From positions 1-40,112 of IMG/VR virus record IMGVR_UViG_3300025122_000048: 40,112 nt of DNA; one strand, 5' to 3'. The translations under genes were made by a program, and so were the position numbers. The DNA comes from a virus. Positions 1-7,138 of the stretch are shown one piece after another. Under the pieces are notes generated by a model that did not search any database, had not been told where the DNA came from, and saw only the letters and a list, made by a program, of their open reading frames with translations. Every line of letters begins with the position of its first letter. Positions within the stretch are counted from its first letter, which is position 1.

Positions 1-1
1 A

Positions 2-646
2 TTTTATCCGCTTCAAGAGTGGACCTATCCGCTGGGTTATTTTTGTGATAATCCTGAAAAGATTATTTCTGCAAAGTCTAAAATTAAGAAGATACCCGTT
101 GAAGAAAGGGATATTGATTTTCTATGGATAGGTAGCCTCCATGACAAGGCTGATCAAAGAATTAAAAGCGTCTGGCCTGACGATCTATCATTTGACTATT
201 GGACTCCGGGAATAAGGAGAAGATGCTTCGACGCGGTAAACAAAATAGCTGAGAAAAGAAGAGATTGGAATATTGTTTGCTCTGATAAGCGTTTAGAGAA
301 GGATGAGTATTTTGATCTCCTAAGTAGAACAAAAGTGTGCCTTGATTTTCCAGGAATCGGATATCACACAAGAAGATTTTTTGAAAATATGATTTTAGAA
401 AAGTTTTGTCTAGTCTATAAAAATGAAATGAAGCTACCTTATCCAATTTATGACGGACAGCACTTTGAATTTTTTGACACCGATTTAAGTAAGCTTGAAG
501 AGAAAATGGAGAAGACAATATCAAATAGTGAAAAAATTCACACAATAGAAGATAATTTGAGAAAAGATCAACGCTTATTCACATATGATTTTATAGTTGA
601 TAACATTAAATCAGTATTTTTATCTCATTTTGGTAGAGAGATTTAG
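2..646 (+). CDS. Putative glycosyltransferase, GT-B/exostosin-like (5' end outside window)
   Basis: The reading frame is open from the left edge, so the N-terminus is missing; 214 residues are visible, ending at TAG 644-646. The visible part looks like the C-terminal half of a GT-B fold transferase. A strand starting FLWIGSLHDK is followed by helical segments, then by LLSRTKVCLDFPGIGYHTRR and FFENMILEKFCLVY. That layout (sensing strand, 'cleft' loop with Gly, then an aromatic helix) is seen in phage and bacterial glycosyltransferases of the group 1/exostosin type. It opens a cassette of sugar-nucleotide and transferase genes: the next start codon is 10 bases downstream behind a good GGAG ribosome site at 645-650. 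The donor sugar and acceptor cannot be read. The family assignment is an inference from pattern, not from a clear catalytic signature, so another nucleotide-sugar-binding protein remains possible. Confidence 0.5.
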   Translation, partial: FYPLQEWTYPLGYFCDNPEKIISAKSKIKKIPVEERDIDFLWIGSLHDKADQRIKSVWPDDLSFDYWTPGIRRRCFDAVNKIAEKRRDWNIVCSDKRLEKDEYFDLLSRTKVCLDFPGIGYHTRRFFENMILEKFCLVYKNEMKLPYPIYDGQHFEFFDTDLSKLEEKMEKTISNSEKIHTIEDNLRKDQRLFTYDFIVDNIKSVFLSHFGREI

Positions 647-656
647 GAGTAGTTTT

Positions 657-1517
657 ATGACATCTAATAGTGCAAGCTATTCAATTGGAATAATTGGAAA
701 TGGATTTGTAGGATCTGCGATATTACATGGGTTTATATTACATGTAGAGGACATAATAATCTACGATAAAGATCCCAAAAGATCAACTCACTCTATGAAG
801 GAGTTAGTCTATAAGTCAGATGTAATATTTGTGTGTGTTCCCACACCAATGTTTGAGTCTGGAGAGTGTGATCTATCAATAGTTGAGAGTGTCATAGAAG
901 AGATGTCTCACCACGCCATCATTAATAAAAGGGTAATAGTGATAAAATCAACAGTTGTTCCAGGGACGGTGGAGTCACTTGCAAAGAAATATCCAAAAAT
1001 GAATTTTGTATTTAATCCTGAATTTTTGACAGAAAGAAAGGCGCGACTTGATTTTATTAACACGTCAAGAATAGTTCTTGGAAGCAATAAGACACTAGCT
1101 TGTGACATAGTTGAGAGTTTGTATAAATTAAGATTCCCGTATACACAGGTAATTAAAACAGATTTTGGAACGGCTCAGCTAATAAAATATATGGCAAATT
1201 GTTTCTTTGCAACCAAGGTTTCTTTCATGAATGAGATGTATCAGGTCTGTGAGGCAATAGGTGGAAATTGGGATAGTGCGCTTAAGGGATTTATAACCGA
1301 TGGACGAATTGGAAACTCACATATTGACGTACCAGGTCATGATGGCGATCTTGGCTTTGGAGGAAAATGCTTTCCAAAGGATCTTAACGCAATGATTAAG
1401 CGAGCAGAAGAATTAGGTGTAAATCCAAGTGTTATGAAAGGTGCGTGGGAAAAAAACCAAGAAGTAAGAACAGATCTAGACTGGTATGATATAGAGGGTG
1501 CTGTAAGCAAGGAATGA
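657..1517 (+). CDS. UDP-glucose/GDP-mannose dehydrogenase family protein, short form
   Basis: This protein resembles enzymes that oxidise UDP-glucose to UDP-glucuronate with two NAD+. The N-terminal Rossmann motif GIIGNGFVG (G14, G16, G19) binds NAD. Conserved catalytic elements follow in order: KSTVVPGT near 97-104, NPEFLTE with E122 near 120-126, K177 and N181 in LIKYMANCF, DGRIGNSH near 215-222, and the active-site loop GFGGKCFPKD with nucleophile C238, K241 and D242. At 286 residues it stops soon after this loop, whereas typical family members run about 390-450 and carry a third, UDP-binding Rossmann domain. The ATG at 657 was chosen because TTTAGGAGTAG lies just upstream; an earlier TTG at 597 would lie inside the preceding gene. 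Its stop overlaps the next start (ATGA). UDP-glucose is the most likely substrate, but a related nucleotide sugar is possible. Confidence 0.85.
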   Translation: MTSNSASYSIGIIGNGFVGSAILHGFILHVEDIIIYDKDPKRSTHSMKELVYKSDVIFVCVPTPMFESGECDLSIVESVIEEMSHHAIINKRVIVIKSTVVPGTVESLAKKYPKMNFVFNPEFLTERKARLDFINTSRIVLGSNKTLACDIVESLYKLRFPYTQVIKTDFGTAQLIKYMANCFFATKVSFMNEMYQVCEAIGGNWDSALKGFITDGRIGNSHIDVPGHDGDLGFGGKCFPKDLNAMIKRAEELGVNPSVMKGAWEKNQEVRTDLDWYDIEGAVSKE

Positions 1518-2401
1518 GTAATTGTCTAGTGACTGGCGGTCATGGATTTATAGGAAGTCACTTAGTGGACAGACTTTTAAATGATGGTCATCATGTGAGA
1601 GTAATAGATGATCACTCCGCCCCAGAGAATGAAAAATTTTATGTAAATGAGTCATCAGAAAATTACTATTTAGATATATCAAAAGTTGACTGTTTTGATG
1701 TATTTGAGAATGTAGATTTTGTTTTTCATCTTGCAGCCAGATCTAGAATACAGCCCACAATATCCTCTCCAAGCGAATGTTTCGAGGTCAACGTGGTAGG
1801 CACACAGAGGGTTCTAGAGTGGTCCAGGTTGAATGGCGTAAAGCGACTAATATATTCAGGTACGTCATCACTATATGGCCGTCAGAATCAAATTCCGTTT
1901 TCTCCTAATATGCCAGCAGACTGTTTAAACCCCTACTCAATGTCAAAGTGGATGGGCGAGCAGATATCTAAATTGTATAGTCAGCTGTATGATATTGACA
2001 CCATTGTATTGAGATACTTTAATGTGTACGGGTCAAGAGAGCCGACAAGAGGGGAATATGCTCCTGTAGTTGGATTATTCAAAAGACAGTCTAGCCGAGG
2101 TAATGCTATGACTATTGTTGGAGACGGTGAACAGAGAAGGGACTTTACACACATCGACGATGTCGTCGATGCAAATATTTGTGCAATGAATTCCAAGGGT
2201 ATAAAACACGGCATCTATAATGTAGGAACAGGAAAGAATTATTCAATTAATCAGATTTCAGAAATGATTGGTGGAAAAGTAAGATATACAAAAAAAAGAC
2301 TTGCAGAGGTAAGAGAAACTCTTGCTGACATAGAGATGACAAAAAATGACTTAGGCTGGTTTCCATCAAGAGAATTAGAGGATATGATACTTTCTTATTA
2401 A
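1514..2401 (+). CDS. NAD-dependent nucleotide-sugar epimerase/dehydratase (extended SDR)
   Basis: This 295-residue protein is a soluble extended short-chain dehydrogenase. The NAD-binding motif TGGHGFIG is at residues 7-14, the catalytic Tyr-Lys pair at Y141 and K145 (NPYSMSKW), and the Ser/Thr element SGTSSLYG at 115-122. The segment YGSREPTRGEYAPVV, then TIVGDGEQRRDFTHIDDVV, and the C-terminal EVRETLAD with LGW are typical of UDP-glucose/UDP-glucuronate 4-epimerase-like enzymes. It is translationally coupled to the dehydrogenase gene by a 4-base ATGA overlap. A likely joint pathway is UDP-Glc to UDP-GlcA to UDP-GalA, which is an inference. A decarboxylase (UDP-xylose synthase) or a simple GalE activity cannot be excluded from sequence alone. 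Confidence 0.85.
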   Translation: MSNCLVTGGHGFIGSHLVDRLLNDGHHVRVIDDHSAPENEKFYVNESSENYYLDISKVDCFDVFENVDFVFHLAARSRIQPTISSPSECFEVNVVGTQRVLEWSRLNGVKRLIYSGTSSLYGRQNQIPFSPNMPADCLNPYSMSKWMGEQISKLYSQLYDIDTIVLRYFNVYGSREPTRGEYAPVVGLFKRQSSRGNAMTIVGDGEQRRDFTHIDDVVDANICAMNSKGIKHGIYNVGTGKNYSINQISEMIGGKVRYTKKRLAEVRETLADIEMTKNDLGWFPSRELEDMILSY

Positions 2402-2413
2402 GTAAAGTATAAT

Positions 2414-3244
2414 ATGAATATGAATTTTCCAACAAATAAACAACACGTATCCTTTTCTGAAATTAAATGCTGGAAGGAGTGCTCCTATCGCCATAAGCTT
2501 GTACATATTGACAAGGTAGATCTATTTGAGCCATCACCCTATCTAGATTTTGGAACAGCTGTACATGAAGGCTGTGAAACATTGCTTAAAACAAAGACTG
2601 TTGATAAGAAAAAGCTTCTAAAAGATATAGTAGATGCATGGAATAAACATGGATTTGATAATCCTGAGTGGTATCAAAAACAGCCTAGCTGGTATAAGTA
2701 CGTGCCTGTTGAAGAGTGGTGTAAATGGGCTACCAATATGTGGGATGAAGTGCCCGAGTTTTTAGATGAAACATTTCCCGGGTGGGAGTGTTTTGAGGCT
2801 GAGGAGATGCTTTATGAAAGTATTGACAAAAAGGATATAAACTTTAAGGGATACATCGATGGAGTAATTAAGGTTCCCAAGAAAAGAGGAGATGGATATA
2901 ACTACTGGATCATAGACTGGAAGACATCTCAGTCATATGGATGGAGAAGACAGAAGAAACAGGATATTTTGATGACAGCGCAGTTAATTTTATACAAGTA
3001 TTTCTGGTCTAAAAAACATTCAATTCCGCTGAAGGATATTCGCTGCGGATTTGTTCTCTTAAAGCGAGGGGGAAAGCAAGGAAAGATTTGTGAGTTAGTA
3101 ACAATTTCTGTTGGCCCAACATCACTGAATAAGGGGCTCAAGATACTAAATAATATGGTTTCATCTGTAAGGCGAGGAATGTTTTTAAAAAATAGAGATT
3201 CTTGCAAGTATTGTCAGTTCAAGGATACAGAATTCTGTACTTGA
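2414..3244 (+). CDS. PD-(D/E)XK nuclease, Cas4/AddB-like with Fe-S cysteines
   Basis: This 276-residue protein carries the RecB/Cas4-type nuclease signature. FSEIKCWKECSYRHKL (C23) is at the N-terminus, GTAVHEG with H51 and E52 follows, then GYIDG with D149, the core WIIDWKTSQ with D168 and K170, and the helix QLILYKYFW. The C-terminal CKYCQFKDTEFC supplies C264, C267 and C275, which together with C23 form the four-cysteine 'iron staple' known from AddB and Cas4. The expected role is single-strand or end-directed DNA cleavage in recombination or replication; no cas1, cas2 or repeat array is present, so CRISPR adaptation is unlikely. ATG at 2414 follows AGTAAAGTATAAT without a clear ribosome site; ATG 2420 is an alternative. 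Its position among sugar genes is odd. Confidence 0.8.
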   Translation: MNMNFPTNKQHVSFSEIKCWKECSYRHKLVHIDKVDLFEPSPYLDFGTAVHEGCETLLKTKTVDKKKLLKDIVDAWNKHGFDNPEWYQKQPSWYKYVPVEEWCKWATNMWDEVPEFLDETFPGWECFEAEEMLYESIDKKDINFKGYIDGVIKVPKKRGDGYNYWIIDWKTSQSYGWRRQKKQDILMTAQLILYKYFWSKKHSIPLKDIRCGFVLLKRGGKQGKICELVTISVGPTSLNKGLKILNNMVSSVRRGMFLKNRDSCKYCQFKDTEFCT

Positions 3245-3274
3245 TTTACTTAAAATTTTTAAAATAGTAGTATC

Positions 3275-3288
3275 TTTAGTATACTAAA
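3275..3288. promoter_or_regulatory. 14-bp palindrome before the first complete glycosyltransferase gene
   Basis: TTTAGTATACTAAA is a perfect palindrome in the 63-base gap 3245-3307, flanked by a direct repeat TATCTT (3271-3276 and 3289-3294). It overlaps CTAAATA, which partly resembles a T4 late box. The start codon is 20 bases downstream. A repressor site or promoter is possible; chance is not excluded, since a few 14-bp palindromes are expected in 40 kb of AT-rich DNA. Confidence 0.3.
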
Positions 3289-3307
3289 TATCTTGGTGTA
3301 ATATCGT

Positions 3308-4552
3308 ATGAAAAAAAAGAAAGTTTTAATTTTATCTGATCACGCTCTTTCAACATCAGGTGTTGGAACACAGACTAGACACCTTGTTGAGGGGCTTCTG
3401 GAAAAAGGCGGGTATGAATTTAGACAGTTTGGAGCTGCTCTCAAGCACACAGACTACAGAACTATCGTAGTAAATGACAACTTTATAATAAAGCCCATAG
3501 ATGGATTTGGCGATAGAGATCTTATAAGGGTAACTCTTGCAACAGAGAAGCCTGATATTCTTTTTATATTTACTGATCCAAGATTTTTTATTTGGTTATT
3601 TGAAATGGAGGACGAGATCCATCAGGTGTGTCCAATAGTGTGGTGGCATGTCTGGGACAATAAGCCCTATCCTAAGTACAATGAGACCCTCTATCAGTCA
3701 ACAGACATAGTGAATTGTCACTCTTATCTGACATACGAGATGATTAATGAGCACTTTCCAGAAAAGACAAATTTTATTCCACATGCAGTACCTGAAAATG
3801 TATTTTTTCCTCTTTCAAAATCAGATATTGAAAAGTATAAGGTTCAAGTTTTAGGATTTGATAAAAGAGATCACTTTGTTGGGATATGGGTGAATAGAAA
3901 CGCTAAGCGTAAGAGGCCTAATGATGTACTTCACGCATGGAAGTTGTTTCTTGATAAGATAGAGGAAAAATATGGAAAAAGAAACGCAACTCTGATAATG
4001 CACACAGATCCTCTTGACCAGGAAGGACCCAATCTCGCGGTATCGTCAGAGATGCTTGGAATACATAAGAACATATTTTTCTCTCGAGATAGAGTAGAAT
4101 TTGATAAGATGAACATCTTATATAACATCTCAGACGTTTGTTTCAACATAAGCTATGCAGAAGGATTTGGACTTCCAACACTTGAATCAATGCAGGCAGG
4201 AAAGCCAATTATAGCACTTAAGACAGGTGGATTAACTAGGCAGGTCGTTGATCACAGAGATAATTCTGAGAACGGTATAGCGCTAGACATAGAATGTCAG
4301 ACACTTGTTGGATCTCAGCAGGTGCCCTATATTTACGAGGATTATGTCTCAGCACAAACAACTGCTGATGCATTTTTTAAATTATACGAAATGTCACAGG
4401 ATGAAAGAGATGCCCTAGGTGAAAAGGCTAGATCATATGCACTATCAGAATTTAAATTTCAGGATACAGTTGATAGATGGCATGGGGTACTTGAAGATCT
4501 CCATAGCGACTGGAAGAAAAATTATAAAAGATGGGAGATGTTTTCCTATTAA
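3308..4552 (+). CDS. Glycosyltransferase, GT-B fold (GT1/GT4-type)
   Basis: This 414-residue cytosolic transferase has the N-terminal glycine loop of GT-B enzymes (STSGVGTQTRHL, residues 15-26) and a basic phosphate-contact segment NRNAKRKRP near 197-204. The donor-site motif SYAEGFGLPTLE has the E-x7-E pair E285 and E293, followed by AGKPIIALKTGG. These features are established for retaining group 1/GT4 transferases, which use UDP-, GDP- or ADP-sugars. No membrane segment is evident. It starts at ATG after a 63-base gap, one of the few gaps in this cassette. It may use the UDP-sugar made by the two upstream enzymes; acceptor and linkage are unknown. Confidence 0.85.
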   Translation: MKKKKVLILSDHALSTSGVGTQTRHLVEGLLEKGGYEFRQFGAALKHTDYRTIVVNDNFIIKPIDGFGDRDLIRVTLATEKPDILFIFTDPRFFIWLFEMEDEIHQVCPIVWWHVWDNKPYPKYNETLYQSTDIVNCHSYLTYEMINEHFPEKTNFIPHAVPENVFFPLSKSDIEKYKVQVLGFDKRDHFVGIWVNRNAKRKRPNDVLHAWKLFLDKIEEKYGKRNATLIMHTDPLDQEGPNLAVSSEMLGIHKNIFFSRDRVEFDKMNILYNISDVCFNISYAEGFGLPTLESMQAGKPIIALKTGGLTRQVVDHRDNSENGIALDIECQTLVGSQQVPYIYEDYVSAQTTADAFFKLYEMSQDERDALGEKARSYALSEFKFQDTVDRWHGVLEDLHSDWKKNYKRWEMFSY

Positions 4553-4569
4553 TATGAAGAGGATTTAAA

Positions 4570-5739
4570 TTGAAAAATGTGATACTTAGAGCACCCCTGC
4601 TAAGCATAAGTGGGTATGGTGTTCACTCCAGACAGATTTTTAAGTGGATTTCTAAGAGATATGATGTCAGATTATTTTCTCAGGTGGTGCAGTGGGGGAA
4701 TACATCCTGGATGATAAGTCCAGAGTTAGAGGATGGCCTTGTAGGAAAAATTATGGCTTCTTCCAATAACTTAGATACAAAGGCTGATGTGTCAATACAA
4801 GTTCAGCTACCAGACGAGTGGGATCCAAATTTAGCTCAAAAGAATATTGGTATATCTGCTGTTATTGAAACAGACAGATGCAATCCTGAGTGGATCAGTG
4901 CAATGAATAAGATGGATGCTGTAGTTGTGCCGTCTAATCACGTTAAAAATATAATTTTAAATACAGGAAGAGTGACGTCAAAGCTATACGTTATTCCTGA
5001 GTGGTATTATGAAAATATTGATCTTCAGGAGAGTCATAATTTAGATATAGATTTTAATACATCATTTAACTTTTTAACTATTTCTCAATTTACAGGAAAT
5101 GATGCTTTTACAGATAGAAAAAATCTTTACTTCACGCTGAAGTGGTTTTGTGAAGTATTTTCTGAAGACCCTGATGTCGGATTGATTCTTAAGACGAATC
5201 ATGGAAAAGGGACTAAAATTGATAGGCAAATAACTAGAAATAAAATAAGGCAAGTGCTAGGCGAGGTTAGAAATGGCTCTTCGTATCCAAAAATTCACTT
5301 ACTTCATGGAAACATGACATCTGATGAGTTAATATCTTTATATCGAAATGAAAAAGTCAAATGCTTCTTAAGCCTCACAAGAGGAGAAGGTTTTGGCCTC
5401 CCACTGTTAGAGGCAGCAGCATGCAAGCTTCCTGTCATGGCAACAAACTGGTCAGCTCATTTGGACTTTTTAAATCTCGGAAGATTTATTCCAATTAATT
5501 ATCAATTAGCTGAAATTCCACCCCACAAGGCAGACGGAAGAATTTTTACTAATGGGATGAAGTGGGCGGAACCCTCTGAATCTGACTTTAAAGTAAAAAT
5601 TAAGAAGTTGCGTAATAAATACGATATGCCCAAGCAGTGGGCATCTGAGCTATCTGAGAAAGTTAAGCTGGAATTTAGTGCCGAGCCAATAATCTCAAAA
5701 TATGATGATATGTTTAATGAGGTCATAGGATTGAAATGA
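4570..5739 (+). CDS. Glycosyltransferase, GT-B fold (second copy type)
   Basis: This 389-residue transferase starts with RAPLLSISGYGVHSRQI, the N-terminal glycine loop. It has LILKTNHGKG near 206-214, and the donor-site motif TRGEGFGLPLLE with E273 and E281 (E-x7-E), followed by CKLPVMATNWSAH. It is related in architecture to the preceding transferase but clearly diverged, so it probably has a different donor or acceptor. The start is TTG at 4570, preceded by GAAGAGGA at a normal distance. ATG codons further in would remove the glycine loop. The stop overlaps the next gene by ATGA, coupling it to the small membrane protein. Family assignment is firm; substrate is unknown. Confidence 0.83.
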   Translation: MKNVILRAPLLSISGYGVHSRQIFKWISKRYDVRLFSQVVQWGNTSWMISPELEDGLVGKIMASSNNLDTKADVSIQVQLPDEWDPNLAQKNIGISAVIETDRCNPEWISAMNKMDAVVVPSNHVKNIILNTGRVTSKLYVIPEWYYENIDLQESHNLDIDFNTSFNFLTISQFTGNDAFTDRKNLYFTLKWFCEVFSEDPDVGLILKTNHGKGTKIDRQITRNKIRQVLGEVRNGSSYPKIHLLHGNMTSDELISLYRNEKVKCFLSLTRGEGFGLPLLEAAACKLPVMATNWSAHLDFLNLGRFIPINYQLAEIPPHKADGRIFTNGMKWAEPSESDFKVKIKKLRNKYDMPKQWASELSEKVKLEFSAEPIISKYDDMFNEVIGLK

Positions 5740-6047
5740 GCACAATATTGAGTGTGTTAACATTTGTTTGTGTAATTTTATCTGTGTGTCTGGGTCTGTC
5801 AGTTTACTTTAACATAAAACACGGAATATTAATATTGAAAATGCAAGATGCTTTAGAGAATTCTTTGGACATACTTAATGAGAGATATAGAAGTATTTCA
5901 AAAGTGGTGGAAACACCTCTTTTTTTTGACTCAGTCGAGGTAAGACAGGTGATCTCAGACATAGATAAGTGTCATGAGTCGGTCTTATATGTCGCCAATA
6001 TTCTCACTGGCTTTACTGAAGAGGGGGGAGAGGATGGCGATAGTTAA
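5736..6047 (+). CDS. Small single-pass membrane protein, unknown function
   Basis: This 103-residue protein has one N-terminal hydrophobic segment (about residues 4-27, rich in Leu, Val, Cys and Ile) followed by a helical, probably coiled-coil region and an acidic tail. The hydrophobic segment has no clear signal-peptidase site, so an anchored protein with its C-terminus in the cytoplasm or periplasm is more likely than a secreted one. It overlaps the transferase gene upstream by 4 bases and the sigma factor gene downstream by 14 bases, so all three are probably translated together. I do not recognise a family. A spanin- or holin-type function is conceivable for a short phage membrane protein, but nothing in the sequence decides this. 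Confidence 0.7.
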   Translation: MSTILSVLTFVCVILSVCLGLSVYFNIKHGILILKMQDALENSLDILNERYRSISKVVETPLFFDSVEVRQVISDIDKCHESVLYVANILTGFTEEGGEDGDS

Positions 6048-6768
6048 AAAAAAAATAAGAAGAAGAAGATCTGGTAGAAAACCTTACTTTGGAAAAGCTG
6101 TGCACGATGCGATCGTAAGGTATCAGGCTGCACAGACAATAAAAGAGAAACATGAAACATATGTTAAGGAGATTTTGCCTGCATTTAATAAGCTCGCAGA
6201 AAATTTAATATTCATTCATGGATTTGCCAAATCACCCGACAAATATGAGTCTATGAAAGCAGATTGTGTTTCATTTTTATATGAGACGCTTGGAAAATTT
6301 GACCCCAGCCGTGGCACGAAGGCATTTTCATATTTTAATGTTGTTGCTAAAAATTGGCTAATAATACAGAGCAAAAAGACTGCAAAAAATAAAAGGAGGC
6401 TGGTCAGCATAGATGACTCTGAGTCTTTAAGCCAATGTGACATTCGAACTATTGAGAATTTTAGCATAATGCCTCCGCAGGATTCAGAATTATTAAAGAA
6501 GGAGTCATTAGAAGACTTATTTAGATTAATGGGAGTGATTCGAGAGCGACTTAACAGTGAAAATGAAATAGCATGCATGGATGCAATAACGACACTTTTT
6601 AAAAGAATTGATGATCTAGATTTATTAAATAAAAGGGCTGTATTCGTGTATATGAGAGATTTATCAAATTTAAATCCCAAGCAGCTGTCTGTTGCAATGT
6701 CTTCAATTAGAAAGCACTATAGGGATATAGTTAAGAATAATGATTACGATATATTTTTTTGGGGGTAG
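6034..6768 (+). CDS. Late-transcription sigma factor, T4 gp55-like
   Basis: This 244-residue protein matches the gp55 type of phage sigma factor, which replaces the host sigma on RNA polymerase to read late promoters. The conserved sigma region 2-like segment includes NKLAENLIFIHGF near 52-64 and FDPSRGTKAFSYFNVVAKNW (89-108), a hallmark of this family. The N-terminus is very basic (KKKIRRRRSGRK). The C-terminus ends in DYDIFFWG, an acidic and aromatic tail of the kind T4 gp55 uses to contact the sliding clamp. T4 gp55 is 185 residues, so this form is longer. ATG 6034 was chosen because GGGGGGAGAGG lies directly upstream; an in-frame ATG at 5974 would extend into the previous gene. It sits directly before the virion genes it would be expected to activate. 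Confidence 0.85.
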   Translation: MAIVKKKIRRRRSGRKPYFGKAVHDAIVRYQAAQTIKEKHETYVKEILPAFNKLAENLIFIHGFAKSPDKYESMKADCVSFLYETLGKFDPSRGTKAFSYFNVVAKNWLIIQSKKTAKNKRRLVSIDDSESLSQCDIRTIENFSIMPPQDSELLKKESLEDLFRLMGVIRERLNSENEIACMDAITTLFKRIDDLDLLNKRAVFVYMRDLSNLNPKQLSVAMSSIRKHYRDIVKNNDYDIFFWG

Positions 6769-6770
6769 TT

Positions 6771-7136
6771 ATGTCAAAATCTGTTGAAGATGCCATAGAC
6801 AAGGTAAAGAAAACAAGCCAAAAAATAGATAGGTTTGCAGATCTTCTTGACTCTCTAGAGAGCACAGAGGACAAGAAAAAACTATTATGGAAAGAGGTAT
6901 ATGAGAATGCTCTAGTAGATAGGGAGAATGCTAGTATGTTATTCACAGATCTATTAATGCAGTCAAGAGGGAATGCGGGAAATCACGCAATGTTCGGACC
7001 AATAATGGCAAAATATCTTGAGAGAATGGCAAAGTCAAATGATCAGATACTAAAGCTAGCAGAGCTCATCTCAAAGGAAGAGCAGCGAGAGGTACTCAGT
7101 GCTGATGATATTTTTAGTAAGATAAATGAGGACTAA
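6771..7136 (+). CDS. Helical 121-aa protein, possible late-transcription coactivator (gp33-type)
   Basis: This is a short, charged, almost entirely helical protein without cysteine pairs or membrane segments. Recognisable stretches are FADLLDSLEST, FTDLLMQSRGNAG, MAKYLERMAKSN and DQILKLAELISKEEQ. It starts 2 bases after the sigma factor stop behind a GGGGGT ribosome site; a TTG at 6759 is in frame but would overlap the upstream gene. Its C-terminus, LSADDIFSKINED, carries an acidic-hydrophobic DIF element also present at the sigma factor's C-terminus. In T4, gp33 (112 residues) and gp55 both bind the sliding clamp through similar C-terminal motifs. Size, position and tail fit a gp33-like role, but I cannot confirm homology; a small terminase subunit is another possibility. 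Confidence 0.6.
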   Translation: MSKSVEDAIDKVKKTSQKIDRFADLLDSLESTEDKKKLLWKEVYENALVDRENASMLFTDLLMQSRGNAGNHAMFGPIMAKYLERMAKSNDQILKLAELISKEEQREVLSADDIFSKINED

Positions 7137-7138
7137 AT

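Noticed and set aside
597-656. Longer N-terminus of the sugar dehydrogenase from TTG 597
   Set aside because: It would overlap the previous gene by 50 bases and precede the Rossmann motif with unrelated residues; ATG 657 has a good ribosome site.
2414-3244. CRISPR adaptation system suggested by the Cas4-like nuclease
   Set aside because: No cas1, cas2 or other cas-like gene and no repeat-spacer array is present; Cas4/AddB-like nucleases are common in phages without CRISPR.
5974-6033. Longer N-terminus of the sigma factor from ATG 5974
   Set aside because: It overlaps the membrane-protein gene by more than 70 bases and lacks a ribosome site, while ATG 6034 follows a strong one.
5736-6047. 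Holin or spanin call for the small membrane protein
   Set aside because: One hydrophobic helix and coiled coil are not enough; no lysis genes lie next to it.
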